From an uncultured Clostridia bacterium (GTDB lineage Bacteria; Bacillota; Clostridia; TANB77; CAG-508): a stretch of 37,389 nucleotides of DNA. The DNA lies in NCBI GenBank assembly GCA_944386775.1, contig CALXCJ010000009.1:1-37389 (forward strand). Reading direction: 5' to 3'. A program made the position numbers and the translations under genes. This document shows positions 1 to 7,278 of this stretch, in pieces (positions within the stretch are counted from its first letter, which is position 1; every line of letters begins with the position of its first letter). Under the pieces are notes generated by a model. That model ran no database searches and was not told the DNA's origin. It saw only the letters and a list, made by a program, of their open reading frames with translations.

Positions 1-299
1 TTTTCTAAGTTCTCCTCTTTTTGAATTAGTCTTGCTTCTTGTTTTTGTACTTCGCCTCTTCTTTCTTTAATCTCTTGATCTAATTCTTTTCTGCTTGCCA
101 TAATTTCTTCTTTTGCTTTGATAATTTCTTCTTTTTTCAAATTTTCAGATTCTATTTTAGCTAAATCTACTATTCTTTTAGCTTCTTGCTCAGCACTTCC
201 TAGTTTAGATTCTGCAATCTTTTTTCTGTATGCCATTCCAACTAAAAATCCGACTGCAAGTGAGATTAAGACAGAGACTACTATACCTGCTACATACAT
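1..299 (-). CDS. rny: Ribonuclease Y, N-terminal part (cut by window edge)
   Basis: RNase Y is a membrane-anchored endoribonuclease that starts mRNA decay in Firmicutes. About 99 codons are visible from an ATG at 297-299; a second ATG four bases further in is out of frame and hits a stop at once, so the first is the start. An AGAGGTG ribosome site lies about 8 bases upstream. The protein opens with one hydrophobic segment (about residues 3-21) followed by RKKIAESKLGSAEQEAKRI, then a charged coiled coil including KEIKERRGEVQKQEARL and QKEENLE. This is the standard RNase Y N-terminal anchor and coiled coil. The KH and HD domains lie outside the window. A strong sigma-A-type promoter is visible at 389-417. 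Confidence 0.93.
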   Translation of the reverse strand, partial: MYVAGIVVSVLISLAVGFLVGMAYRKKIAESKLGSAEQEAKRIVDLAKIESENLKKEEIIKAKEEIMASRKELDQEIKERRGEVQKQEARLIQKEENLE

Positions 300-388
300 A
301 AGTATACACCTCTTTCTTATTAAATTTTCAATGTTCGAATCAAATATATCTATTTTAAATTTTTTATATATTTTTTTCTTCCCTTACT

Positions 389-417
389 ATTTTAACTTTA
401 TTATTGTAAACTGTCAA
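389..417 (-). promoter_or_regulatory. Sigma-A-type promoter for rny
   Basis: Read on the minus strand: TTGACA (412-417), a 17-base spacer, then TAAAAT (389-394). The -35 matches consensus exactly. The first gene downstream is rny, about 90 bases away, so the transcript would have a leader of roughly 80 bases. Confidence 0.7.
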
Positions 418-470
418 GTGGTTTTTGTAATTTTTATTATTCACATTTTTTGGATGTTTTAGTGACGGTT

Positions 471-562
471 TTTTTACGTTTTGGGGAGATTGTTAATTGT
501 ACTTTTTTACGTTTTTGGAAAATTGTTAATTGCACTTTTTTACGTTTTAGGGAGATGCTCAG
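471..562. repeat. Three tandem 33-base units
   Basis: Units start at 471, 504 and 537 with exact 33-base spacing. Each opens with TTTTTACGTTTT. The first two share ATTGTTAATTG followed by TACT or CACT; the third diverges after GGGAGATG. They lie upstream of the rny promoter. No spacer sequence separates them, so this is not a CRISPR array. Confidence 0.8.
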
Positions 563-622
563 TCGTTTTTGTCAATAAAGTTAAGATAAAAGTTGATTTT
601 TACTATACAAAAAAGTCCGTTT

Positions 623-650
623 AAAAAATCCCGGATAGCCGGGATTTTTT
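623..650 (-). terminator. Perfect hairpin terminator after the dockerin gene
   Basis: A 12-base perfect stem (AAAAAATCCCGG with CCGGGATTTTTT) closes on a 4-base loop. It lies 17 bases past the stop of the dockerin gene. A and T tracts flank the GC core on both sides, so it could end transcription in either direction. Its core recurs at 4518-4541. Confidence 0.85.
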
Positions 651-666
651 GAACGTCACTTAATTT

Positions 667-2526
667 CTAAAACTTATCTATTATTTTTAAAGAATATTGT
701 AATATTAGTTTAACATCTTTTATATTTACTAAACCGTCTTTATTAACGTCTGCTGCTTTTATTTGTACTTCTGATAGATCTGCTTTTCCTAGTGAATATT
801 GTAAAGATAATTTAACATCTTTTATTGTAACACTATCATCATCGTCTATGTTTCCTAATTGTACTTCTTCTGGGCAGTCTTTAGGTGATATTACTTTTTG
901 GAAGTTTTCTAATTCATGAAAGTCTTTTGTCCATACTGTTCCGTCTTTTCTTACTGCTATTATAAATATTTCATCTTGTTTATATGGGTCATTATCTGGA
1001 ATAATTATAGTTATAAAATTTTCTACATTTGTTAAATACTCTAGTTCTCCCCAACGTAGTATATCTTCATTGTTTATTTCATAAAATACCTTGTTCTGTA
1101 AACCTGATGAGTCTATATATTTTGTACCTTCTTCAATTTCCCTGTCATCAGCATATTTTAGTTCCCCATTTGTACTTAAGTACATTGTGTAGATAGAATC
1201 TCCAAACCTTGGTATAAAACTTTTAAAATCTTCTGCTACAAGACCAACTTGAATACTACCTGAAAAATATTTTCTTGCATATATTTTATTGCCTACTGCA
1301 AAGGCATTGCTTTGTGCTGTATCAAATTCTTCATTTAGTGCTAATGTTCCATCCATATAATATGTTGCACCATCTTTTACATAGTATGCACCTTCTGCTT
1401 TTGTTACATCACTTGCAATTAGTTTTTCTTCTATTTGGTTTGTGTCTTGATTGATAGAAAGTGTGTAAATATTTCCATCAGTTGTTAAATAAGCTAATTT
1501 GTTTTCATAATTATCTACTAAGATTTGTGCTACATTTTCTATTTCTGTATCAACTTTAGTTTCTTCGCCCCATTCTCCTATTGAACTTAAATAACTAGTA
1601 ATAAATAGATTATTGTCTTCTTTTAGTTTTAGATACATTGAATCTCTGTCATAACTGAAACGCATATATACATAATCTGAAACATTTTGGTCTTCAACTT
1701 CAACATCTGCTTTCGAATTTAATTTCCATAGAGTTCCATTTGACATTAATATTCTATCATATATTATTCTAGATGTAATTGTATTATCTTCTAATTCATG
1801 ATCTGCATTTATGCTTGATTTTGTTACTGTTACATTAGTTTGTGCTTCTGATAAATCACCTGTATATGTTATTTTTGTAGTTCCTTCACTTACACCTTGT
1901 AAATATTTTTGATAATTATTATATGTATAAATTTTAGCTATATTTTCATTTTCTATTTTTCCATGTGACTCTAAATTATATATACTAGTACCACTATATA
2001 AATCATTTACCTCAATTTCAATGCTTTCTGGAACTGAAAATCCTTCGATATTGTAGCTTGAACCTTGCACTTCTGTATATGCTACAAAGTTATTTGGTAA
2101 TTTTACATTTTCTTTATCTACTTTATAGTTTGAATCTGTATATGGTACATATACTGATATATTAAAAGATGTTAATTTTGTAAAACTTGAAAAGTCAAAT
2201 TCTTTAATTTCTTCACCTACATTAGTTATAGTTAAACTTTCTAGGTTTACTGCATATTTCAAATCTTCTAAACTTTTTATCTCTCCCGGTGCAGTATTTG
2301 TGATATGTATAAGTTCTTTTTCTTCCATTTCTTGCTCTGTTATATATCCATCTTGGTTAGAATCTACATTATAACTTTTTAATGCTTCAAATAATGCTTG
2401 GTCTTTAAATTCTATAGCACCTTCTGGGGCTTGTTCTGCGGCATTTACAATAAGTGGATTCATTATTGCAAATAACATAACTATTATGAGTAATATACTC
2501 ATTGATTTTTTATCTGTTTTTGACAT
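667..2526 (-). CDS. Secreted dockerin protein with LRR-like region
   Basis: This 619-residue exported protein starts with a signal peptide (about residues 1-29). An EF-hand-like loop (DSNQDGYITEQE) and a short leucine-rich-like stretch (LKYAVNLESLTI) follow. The middle has strand-rich repeats such as NGTLWKL, DGNIYTL and DGTVWTK, suggesting a propeller-like fold, but no enzyme family is recognisable. Residues 558-619 are a type I dockerin with two calcium loops, each followed by IKDVKL(S/I)LQYSL. The first loop is slightly off consensus (NIDDDDSVT). Dockerins bind cohesins, and the gene just upstream encodes one 65 bases away, probably in the same transcript. GGAGG lies 6 bases before the ATG. 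The function of the central region is unknown. Confidence 0.85.
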   Translation of the reverse strand: MSKTDKKSMSILLIIVMLFAIMNPLIVNAAEQAPEGAIEFKDQALFEALKSYNVDSNQDGYITEQEMEEKELIHITNTAPGEIKSLEDLKYAVNLESLTITNVGEEIKEFDFSSFTKLTSFNISVYVPYTDSNYKVDKENVKLPNNFVAYTEVQGSSYNIEGFSVPESIEIEVNDLYSGTSIYNLESHGKIENENIAKIYTYNNYQKYLQGVSEGTTKITYTGDLSEAQTNVTVTKSSINADHELEDNTITSRIIYDRILMSNGTLWKLNSKADVEVEDQNVSDYVYMRFSYDRDSMYLKLKEDNNLFITSYLSSIGEWGEETKVDTEIENVAQILVDNYENKLAYLTTDGNIYTLSINQDTNQIEEKLIASDVTKAEGAYYVKDGATYYMDGTLALNEEFDTAQSNAFAVGNKIYARKYFSGSIQVGLVAEDFKSFIPRFGDSIYTMYLSTNGELKYADDREIEEGTKYIDSSGLQNKVFYEINNEDILRWGELEYLTNVENFITIIIPDNDPYKQDEIFIIAVRKDGTVWTKDFHELENFQKVISPKDCPEEVQLGNIDDDDSVTIKDVKLSLQYSLGKADLSEVQIKAADVNKDGLVNIKDVKLILQYSLKIIDKF

Positions 2527-2548
2527 TTTTATCCTCCTTTTATTATAT

Positions 2549-2583
2549 AAAGATGTACACCAAAACCATAGATGTACATCTTT
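2549..2583 (-). promoter_or_regulatory. GATGTACAT hairpin between cohesin and dockerin genes
   Basis: AAAGATGTACA (2549-2559) and TGTACATCTTT (2573-2583) form a perfect 11-base stem with a 13-base loop. It lies between the cohesin stop (2592) and the dockerin start. It has no GC-rich core and only a short T run, so it is a weak terminator at best. It may be a processing or partial-termination site that sets the cohesin to dockerin ratio. A related hairpin occurs in the srtB leader. Confidence 0.55.
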
Positions 2584-2591
2584 AACTGTTA

Positions 2592-4085
2592 TTATTTATT
2601 TAATTTTTTATGTTTTTTGAAAGCAAATATTGCAACTCCTGCTGCTATAACCATAACTACTAAAACTGTTCCTATAGCAATATCAGCTGTTTTAGGAAGA
2701 ACTGATGTTGTTTCTTCTTGTGTATTTTCTTCTGCTGGTGTTTCTTCATTTCCGGTATTTTCATTTTCTGTAGGTTGTTCTTCTTCATTATTTCCACCTG
2801 TTACATCTCCTGGTGTTTCAGGTGTTTCTTCAGTATTTGGATCATTTTCTTCAATCATTTCTGGTGTGACAGTTATAGTAACTGATGCTGAATATTCTTC
2901 ATTTGCAATTACTGTAATGCTTGCATTACCTGCACTTATACCTGTAACTACACCATTTTCATCAACTATTGCAACTTTTTCATTGCTTGATATGAATTTT
3001 AAATTTAATTCATCTGTTGTGTTTTCTGGATTTGTAATTACCTTTATTTTTGTTGTTTCATTAATAGAAATTTCGTATTTATCAGCTAAAAGAGCTATTC
3101 CTTCTAGTGGATATTCTATTACTGTTACATTTGCTTCTGCTGTATAATTTCCAACAGTTGCAGTTATTTTTGCATTTCCTGCTTTTAGAGCTTTTAGTAC
3201 TCCATTTTCAACTGTTACTACACTACTGTCAGAAGATTGCCATGTTACATTTTTTGAATCTGTTGTATCTTCTGGTATATATTTTAGTTCTAAAGTTTTT
3301 GTTTGTCCTTTTACTAAACTTACTTGTGTTTGGCTAAGTTCTATTCCTGTCATTGGGCTTTTTACTGTTACTGTACAATTTGCAGATTTATCTCCTACTG
3401 TTGCTGTAATTGTTGCAGTTCCTGTACCAACTGCTGTTATAACTCCATCTGTTACTGTTGCAACACCATTATCAGATGATGTCCAAGTAATTGTTTTATT
3501 TTCTGTTGTGTTTTCAGGTGATATTGTTGCAGATAAAGTTTCTTTTTCTCCTTTATTTAATTCTACAGCTGTTTTATTAAGTGTAATACCTGTAATTGGA
3601 ACAATAACTTTTATTGTTGATGTTGTAAGTTCTGTGTATGTTGTGTCATATTTTAAAGATAATGCTTGTGTTCCTTGTGCTCCTTCTAATATTTTAAAGT
3701 TAATTGTTAGTACTTTGCCTGCTTTTATTGTGAATGTGTCTTCTCCGTTTGCATCTATTGCTTGGAATTCAACTCTTCCTGCTCTTGCAATTGATTTTCC
3801 TCCGAAAAGATCTGATACATTATCTCCTAATATAACATCATCTTCTGATTCTACTGCTAATTTTGTAGAATCATAATCTACAGCTAATGTTAAATCTTCA
3901 AATACTGTGTCTTCATTTAATTTAACTTCAACTGTAACTGTGCTTCCAGCTGTTCCTTCAGCACTTGATAAAGTGAATTTTGGGCTTGTTGGGTTTGCAG
4001 CTTCTACACTATTAAATGGTATTAGACTTGCTACCATAGCCAAAATTACTAGTAATAATATTGACCTTAATATTTGTTTTTTCAT
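2592..4085 (-). CDS. Wall-anchored cohesin protein with three BIG2 domains
   Basis: This 497-residue surface scaffold has a signal peptide (about 1-29, cut near VEA-A), then a cohesin-like domain (about 35-162, with LAVDYDSTKLAV and VLTINFKI strand patterns). Three BIG2 immunoglobulin-like domains follow (about 163-242, 245-323, 326-407), then a Pro/Glu/Thr/Asn-rich spacer. The end is LPKTA (463-467), a hydrophobic segment and KKHKKLNK: a sortase signal with Ala where Gly is usual. The inferred role is to display one cohesin away from the wall so that dockerin proteins can dock, the nearest candidate being its downstream neighbour. Two sortases are encoded within 4 kb. The start has GGGAGG 7 bases upstream. 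The cohesin call rests on fold pattern and context and is less certain than the BIG2 and anchor calls. Confidence 0.85.
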   Translation of the reverse strand: MKKQILRSILLLVILAMVASLIPFNSVEAANPTSPKFTLSSAEGTAGSTVTVEVKLNEDTVFEDLTLAVDYDSTKLAVESEDDVILGDNVSDLFGGKSIARAGRVEFQAIDANGEDTFTIKAGKVLTINFKILEGAQGTQALSLKYDTTYTELTTSTIKVIVPITGITLNKTAVELNKGEKETLSATISPENTTENKTITWTSSDNGVATVTDGVITAVGTGTATITATVGDKSANCTVTVKSPMTGIELSQTQVSLVKGQTKTLELKYIPEDTTDSKNVTWQSSDSSVVTVENGVLKALKAGNAKITATVGNYTAEANVTVIEYPLEGIALLADKYEISINETTKIKVITNPENTTDELNLKFISSNEKVAIVDENGVVTGISAGNASITVIANEEYSASVTITVTPEMIEENDPNTEETPETPGDVTGGNNEEEQPTENENTGNEETPAEENTQEETTSVLPKTADIAIGTVLVVMVIAAGVAIFAFKKHKKLNK

Positions 4086-4539
4086 ATTTTTACCTCCCTT
4101 TTACTTAAAAAACAAATTTTTGGAATTATTATAATATTTTAAAAAATGTAAAAATTGCAAAAGACTATTTTATTACATGTATTATGGTACAGAAAAATAC
4201 ACGCATTAAAACAGCCTTTTATATATTATTCTTCAATTTTTTACTATTTTTATTATTCATATTATTTTCTCCTTTGCATTATTTACATTTTAAAAGATAT
4301 TATTTCCTTTGTTGGAATAATATCACAAGATTATATCTTTTTCAAGTATTTTTTTACAAAATTTTGTAAAATGTCCAATTTATATTTTTACTATTTTGTG
4401 AATAACTTGTATTTAGGGCTGAGTAGTAACTAAAACTATTACAATGATTGAGTTTGATAGAGTTTTATATTAAGAACCATTATCTAGTAACTTTAAAAAA
4501 ATTTAAAGTCCGTCCCTAAAATTCCGTCTAGCCGGGATT
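4086..4539. other. Gene-free stretch upstream of the cohesin gene
   Basis: The 454-base gap holds the promoter/inverted-repeat element for the cohesin gene (4296-4345) and the terminator of the upstream polymerase gene (4518-4541). The cohesin transcript would have a leader of about 220 bases with no further strong structure that I can see. Short plus-strand reading frames here lack ribosome sites and family resemblance. Confidence 0.7.
4296..4345 (-). promoter_or_regulatory. Promoter with overlapping inverted repeat for the cohesin gene
   Basis: On the minus strand TTGAAA (4340-4345), a 17-base spacer and TATTAT (4317-4322) form a sigma-A-type promoter. The -10 lies inside an inverted repeat: GATATTATTTCC (4296-4307) against GGAATAATATC (4314-4324). 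The same layout recurs at 7147-7199. A repressor bound to the repeat would cover the -10 and the transcription start. Alternatively the repeat works as a 5'-end RNA hairpin. Confidence 0.7.
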
Positions 4540-4541
4540 TT
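4518..4541 (-). terminator. Hairpin terminator overlapping the end of the polymerase-like gene
   Basis: AAAATTCCG (4518-4526) pairs with CGGGATTTT (4533-4541), one pair being a wobble, with a 6-base loop. It overlaps the stop codon of the polymerase-like gene by two bases and ends the sortase operon. With its flanking GTCCGT copies it resembles the terminator at 623-650, so this appears to be a repeated element. Confidence 0.7.
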
Positions 4542-6207
4542 AAGGTCCGTCTCTCAATCCCATTATGCTCCTAATCTCATTAATATACTCTACTGTTTCT
4601 TCATTTAACTTTATTTCAGAACTATCTTGCAATTTATTTGCTAAAGTACTGGTTTTAGATTTTACATCTTTTACCGTGTTTTCTACTTCTAAAATATATC
4701 CTGCATATTTTTGAGTCATTTCTTGATTTTCTTTTTCTGCATAATATTGCAATACTTGGCTTAACATATATACATATTCTTCATAGACTTTTGGGTTGTA
4801 TTTATCTAATGAAATTTCCTTTTTTTTGTTTTCTACCATTTTGTCAAATTCTTTGTTTTGTAAGTAGTACATAGATTTTATATAATATGCTTGATATTCA
4901 TATTTATTATTTTCTAAAATTTCGTCTGCTAGTTTTTTTGCATTATTTATATTTTCTGTTTCTAACATTAATTCTACTTTTGCTTGTGTATAGTTTAACA
5001 TGCTAATTGTTATATCATTTTTTCCAATATAGTTCATAAAATATGCTATCCCATAATATATAAATATGAAATCTGAAATTAATATTATAATGTCTGTTGT
5101 TATACTATAGTTTATTTCAATTTTTTTATATTCTTTCTCTTCTAGGCACATTATTAAAATATAGAATATTATTATAAATTGTAAATCAAATTCTAAGAAC
5201 ATATGTAGCATTATGGAGATTAATATTATTTTGTTTAGTTTAGTATTTTGTTTAGATATTAGTGATTTTATTAAGATTACTATAAATGCTATAAGTGGAA
5301 TAATTCCAATGTCTAAGGCCATTTGCAGATAATCATTGTGTACAAATTTTGTATAATACATGCCTGTTTGTATTTCGTAAATTTCGTATGAATATCCCAT
5401 ATATCCATATCCAAATATGTTTTGAAGTAGAAGCACTAATCCATCTTTCCAATATAAGATTCTTCCTAAGAGTGTACTTGAATCTAAGGAAATTGTAAAA
5501 ATTCTTCCTATGGTATCTATGTTTTTTGTTACTAAAACATATATTCCTATTACAAGTAGTATAGAAAAATATATTATTGCATATAGTTTTTTGTTTTTTG
5601 TTTCTTTTCTAAAAGATAGATATATTATATATATAATTGAGAGTACAAATGTTGTTCTACTTCCTGTCATGAAAATTCCAAATAATAGTATTATAGCTGT
5701 TGGTATTGTGCATTTGTTAATTTTTCTGTTTGTGATTATTATAAAACCAATTAATAAATATAATGCAAATGTATTTGCATATTGGAATAGACCTGTGAGC
5801 CTGTTGCTTTCAGAATATACTATTCCTTTTAAGTTTGGGAAAAGTCCTAAGATTATGCTAATTAGAACCATCATTAGTCCTGAGTATGGTATGATTTTTA
5901 GTATATTTTCTTTGTCTTTTTCAGTTAATTGCATTAATAATATGGAAAATACAAGAAGTGATAAGTATCTTAAAACTCCTGCTTGTGCACTGGTTTTGTC
6001 GACTGCCCAGATTATGGTTAATATTGAAAATATTACTAAAATTATGCTTAAAATAAATGCGTTATTTATTTTTATTTGTAGTTTTTTATTTTTTATAAAT
6101 ATTATAAGTAATATAGTTGAAAATATTGCTGAAACAAAAAATACACTAAAGTCATAAAATGTTCCAAATAAAAATGGTATTATTCCAAAAATTACTGCTA
6201 TATACAT
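4540..6207 (-). CDS. O-antigen ligase/polymerase-like membrane protein with TPR-like tail
   Basis: This 555-residue protein has about ten membrane segments over residues 1-390. It carries the Wzy_C/O-antigen-ligase pattern: TGSRTT (181-186), GRILYW (248-253) and a large outer loop ending in HNDYLQMALDIG (His290). Such proteins polymerise or transfer lipid-linked glycans outside the membrane. Residues from about 395 to 555 are helical and resemble TPR repeats (NNKYEYQAYYIKSMYYLQNK). It lies 39 bases after srtB, apparently in one operon, away from the main polysaccharide operon, which has its own Wzy. The last residues (RDGP) are encoded inside the terminator repeat, so the C-terminus may have been altered by that insertion. 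GGAGG lies 4 bases before the ATG. Confidence 0.85.
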   Translation of the reverse strand: MYIAVIFGIIPFLFGTFYDFSVFFVSAIFSTILLIIFIKNKKLQIKINNAFILSIILVIFSILTIIWAVDKTSAQAGVLRYLSLLVFSILLMQLTEKDKENILKIIPYSGLMMVLISIILGLFPNLKGIVYSESNRLTGLFQYANTFALYLLIGFIIITNRKINKCTIPTAIILLFGIFMTGSRTTFVLSIIYIIYLSFRKETKNKKLYAIIYFSILLVIGIYVLVTKNIDTIGRIFTISLDSSTLLGRILYWKDGLVLLLQNIFGYGYMGYSYEIYEIQTGMYYTKFVHNDYLQMALDIGIIPLIAFIVILIKSLISKQNTKLNKIILISIMLHMFLEFDLQFIIIFYILIMCLEEKEYKKIEINYSITTDIIILISDFIFIYYGIAYFMNYIGKNDITISMLNYTQAKVELMLETENINNAKKLADEILENNKYEYQAYYIKSMYYLQNKEFDKMVENKKKEISLDKYNPKVYEEYVYMLSQVLQYYAEKENQEMTQKYAGYILEVENTVKDVKSKTSTLANKLQDSSEIKLNEETVEYINEIRSIMGLRDGP

Positions 6208-6246
6208 TTTTCCTCCTATTTTTTGTGTTGTTTTTCTTAAGATAAT

Positions 6247-7050
6247 TTATATTGCATGAACTATTATTCTCTTTTTCCCTGTGGAATCACAAGTAATTAG
6301 TGTTACTATGTTTTTATTGTAATCTATATCACTTGTAAATTCTATATTACTTTTTTGAATTGCTGTATCTATAAAGTTATTTTTTTGTTCTTGATTCCAA
6401 TTTTTTTGTATTACATTTATATTTGGCTCTTCCATATAACATGCAAATATTGAGTATTTTTTAAAACTTTGTTCTGTGTATATTTCTATATCTATTTTGT
6501 TTCCTAATTCTCCTCTATATACTTTTGCTAAATCTGCAAACATTTTTTGATTTTTTAGGTTATGACCATATATTACACTATTTTGTTCTGAAAAGTCACT
6601 TTTTGTGTTATAATCTAAGAATATACTTCCACAAGAACTGTATGTTTTATATATGCTTTTCTTTAAGTAGTATTCATTATCTGTAGTTTGCAGTATAGGG
6701 TAATTTATGTCTGTATCTTTTATGTAAATCCATCCGACTACATCTTGATTTATAGATTTTAATTGTTCAAAATCTATTTTTAAACTTGCTTGCTCTATTG
6801 TTGTATCTGGGGTATTTTCTGTTTCTTTATTTTCTTCAATTTCTGTTACAAAGCTTGACAGATTTTGCTCTATTTTTTCTAGTTCAATAGTGCTATATAA
6901 CCAATATATAATGATTATTAAACATACTAAGAATACTACTATAGATAATGTTAATATTATTTTATTTAGTAAAGTTCTATTTTTCTTATTTTTTTGCTCA
7001 TATCTATTTTTTTTATTTTCTTTTTTAGTCTTAAAATGTTTGCCACTCAT
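6247..7050 (-). CDS. srtB: Class B sortase
   Basis: Sortases are membrane-bound transpeptidases that cut a C-terminal sorting signal and join the protein to the cell wall. This 267-residue protein has a basic N-terminus, one membrane anchor (about 29-52) and a sortase B core. The catalytic residues are visible: His163 in VIYGHN, Cys254 in TLITC and Arg261 in KKRIIVHA. The segments GWIYIKDTDINYPILQ and NEYYLKKSI are typical of class B. The only clear sorting signal in the window, LPKTA on the cohesin protein, is the obvious candidate substrate, supported by the shared promoter design. The transcript probably continues into the polymerase-like gene. An AAGGA-like ribosome site lies upstream of the ATG. 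Confidence 0.93.
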   Translation of the reverse strand: MSGKHFKTKKENKKNRYEQKNKKNRTLLNKIILTLSIVVFLVCLIIIIYWLYSTIELEKIEQNLSSFVTEIEENKETENTPDTTIEQASLKIDFEQLKSINQDVVGWIYIKDTDINYPILQTTDNEYYLKKSIYKTYSSCGSIFLDYNTKSDFSEQNSVIYGHNLKNQKMFADLAKVYRGELGNKIDIEIYTEQSFKKYSIFACYMEEPNINVIQKNWNQEQKNNFIDTAIQKSNIEFTSDIDYNKNIVTLITCDSTGKKRIIVHAI

Positions 7051-7069
7051 TTTACCAGTCCTTTTTTAG

Positions 7070-7106
7070 AAAATGTACATCTTTTTTCTTTCTAGATGTA
7101 CATTTT
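7070..7106 (-). promoter_or_regulatory. GATGTACAT hairpin in the srtB leader
   Basis: AAAATGTACATC (7070-7081) and GATGTACATTTT (7095-7106) are perfect 12-base arms with a 13-base loop. The hairpin lies between the srtB promoter and the srtB start, so it is part of the mRNA leader. It shares the GATGTACAT core with the hairpin at 2549-2583. A protein operator or an RNA-level control site are both possible. Confidence 0.5.
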
Positions 7107-7146
7107 ATACTACTTGCTTTTAAAATTTGATTATACTTAAATTGTA

Positions 7147-7199
7147 ATGATATTATTTATTTCTTTGGAAATAATATCATAGTATTTTGCTTTTTTCAA
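7147..7199 (-). promoter_or_regulatory. Promoter with overlapping inverted repeat for srtB
   Basis: On the minus strand TTGAAA (7194-7199), a 17-base spacer and TATTAT (7171-7176). The -10 lies in a perfect 12-base inverted repeat, ATGATATTATTT (7147-7158) with AAATAATATCAT (7169-7180). It aligns along its full length with the cohesin promoter at 4296-4345, including the TTTTTCAAGT block (plus-strand reading). It lies between the divergent sortase genes and could also affect the plus-strand one. Confidence 0.7.
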
Positions 7200-7278
7200 G
7201 TTTTTTTGCTAAATTATATTCTAAAACATTATCGTGTATTTTTTGTTTTTTGGGGAATTATAATTTAGAGGTGGAAAG

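Larger units (their letters stand above)
300..666. other. Gene-free stretch between rny and the dockerin gene
   Basis: This 367-base gap holds the rny promoter (389-417), three 33-base tandem units (471-562) and a strong hairpin terminator (623-650). A 7-base inverted pair, AGTGACG at 461-467 and CGTCACT at 654-660, flanks the tandem units and the hairpin; this could be chance. I see no plausible gene in either direction. Confidence 0.7.

Noticed and set aside
471..562. Possible CRISPR array
   Set aside because: The three units are directly adjacent with no spacers, and no cas gene is present.
667..4085. Cellulosome
   Set aside because: There is only one cohesin and there are no carbohydrate-binding modules or glycoside hydrolases in the window.
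4155..4433. Small plus-strand gene upstream of the cohesin gene
   Set aside because: It overlaps the promoter/inverted-repeat element and its product is Tyr/Phe-rich with no ribosome site, as expected by chance in such AT-rich DNA.
5510..6157. Long plus-strand open frame (215 codons) opposite the polymerase-like gene
   Set aside because: It lies entirely antisense to a well-supported membrane-protein gene and has no ribosome site or family resemblance.
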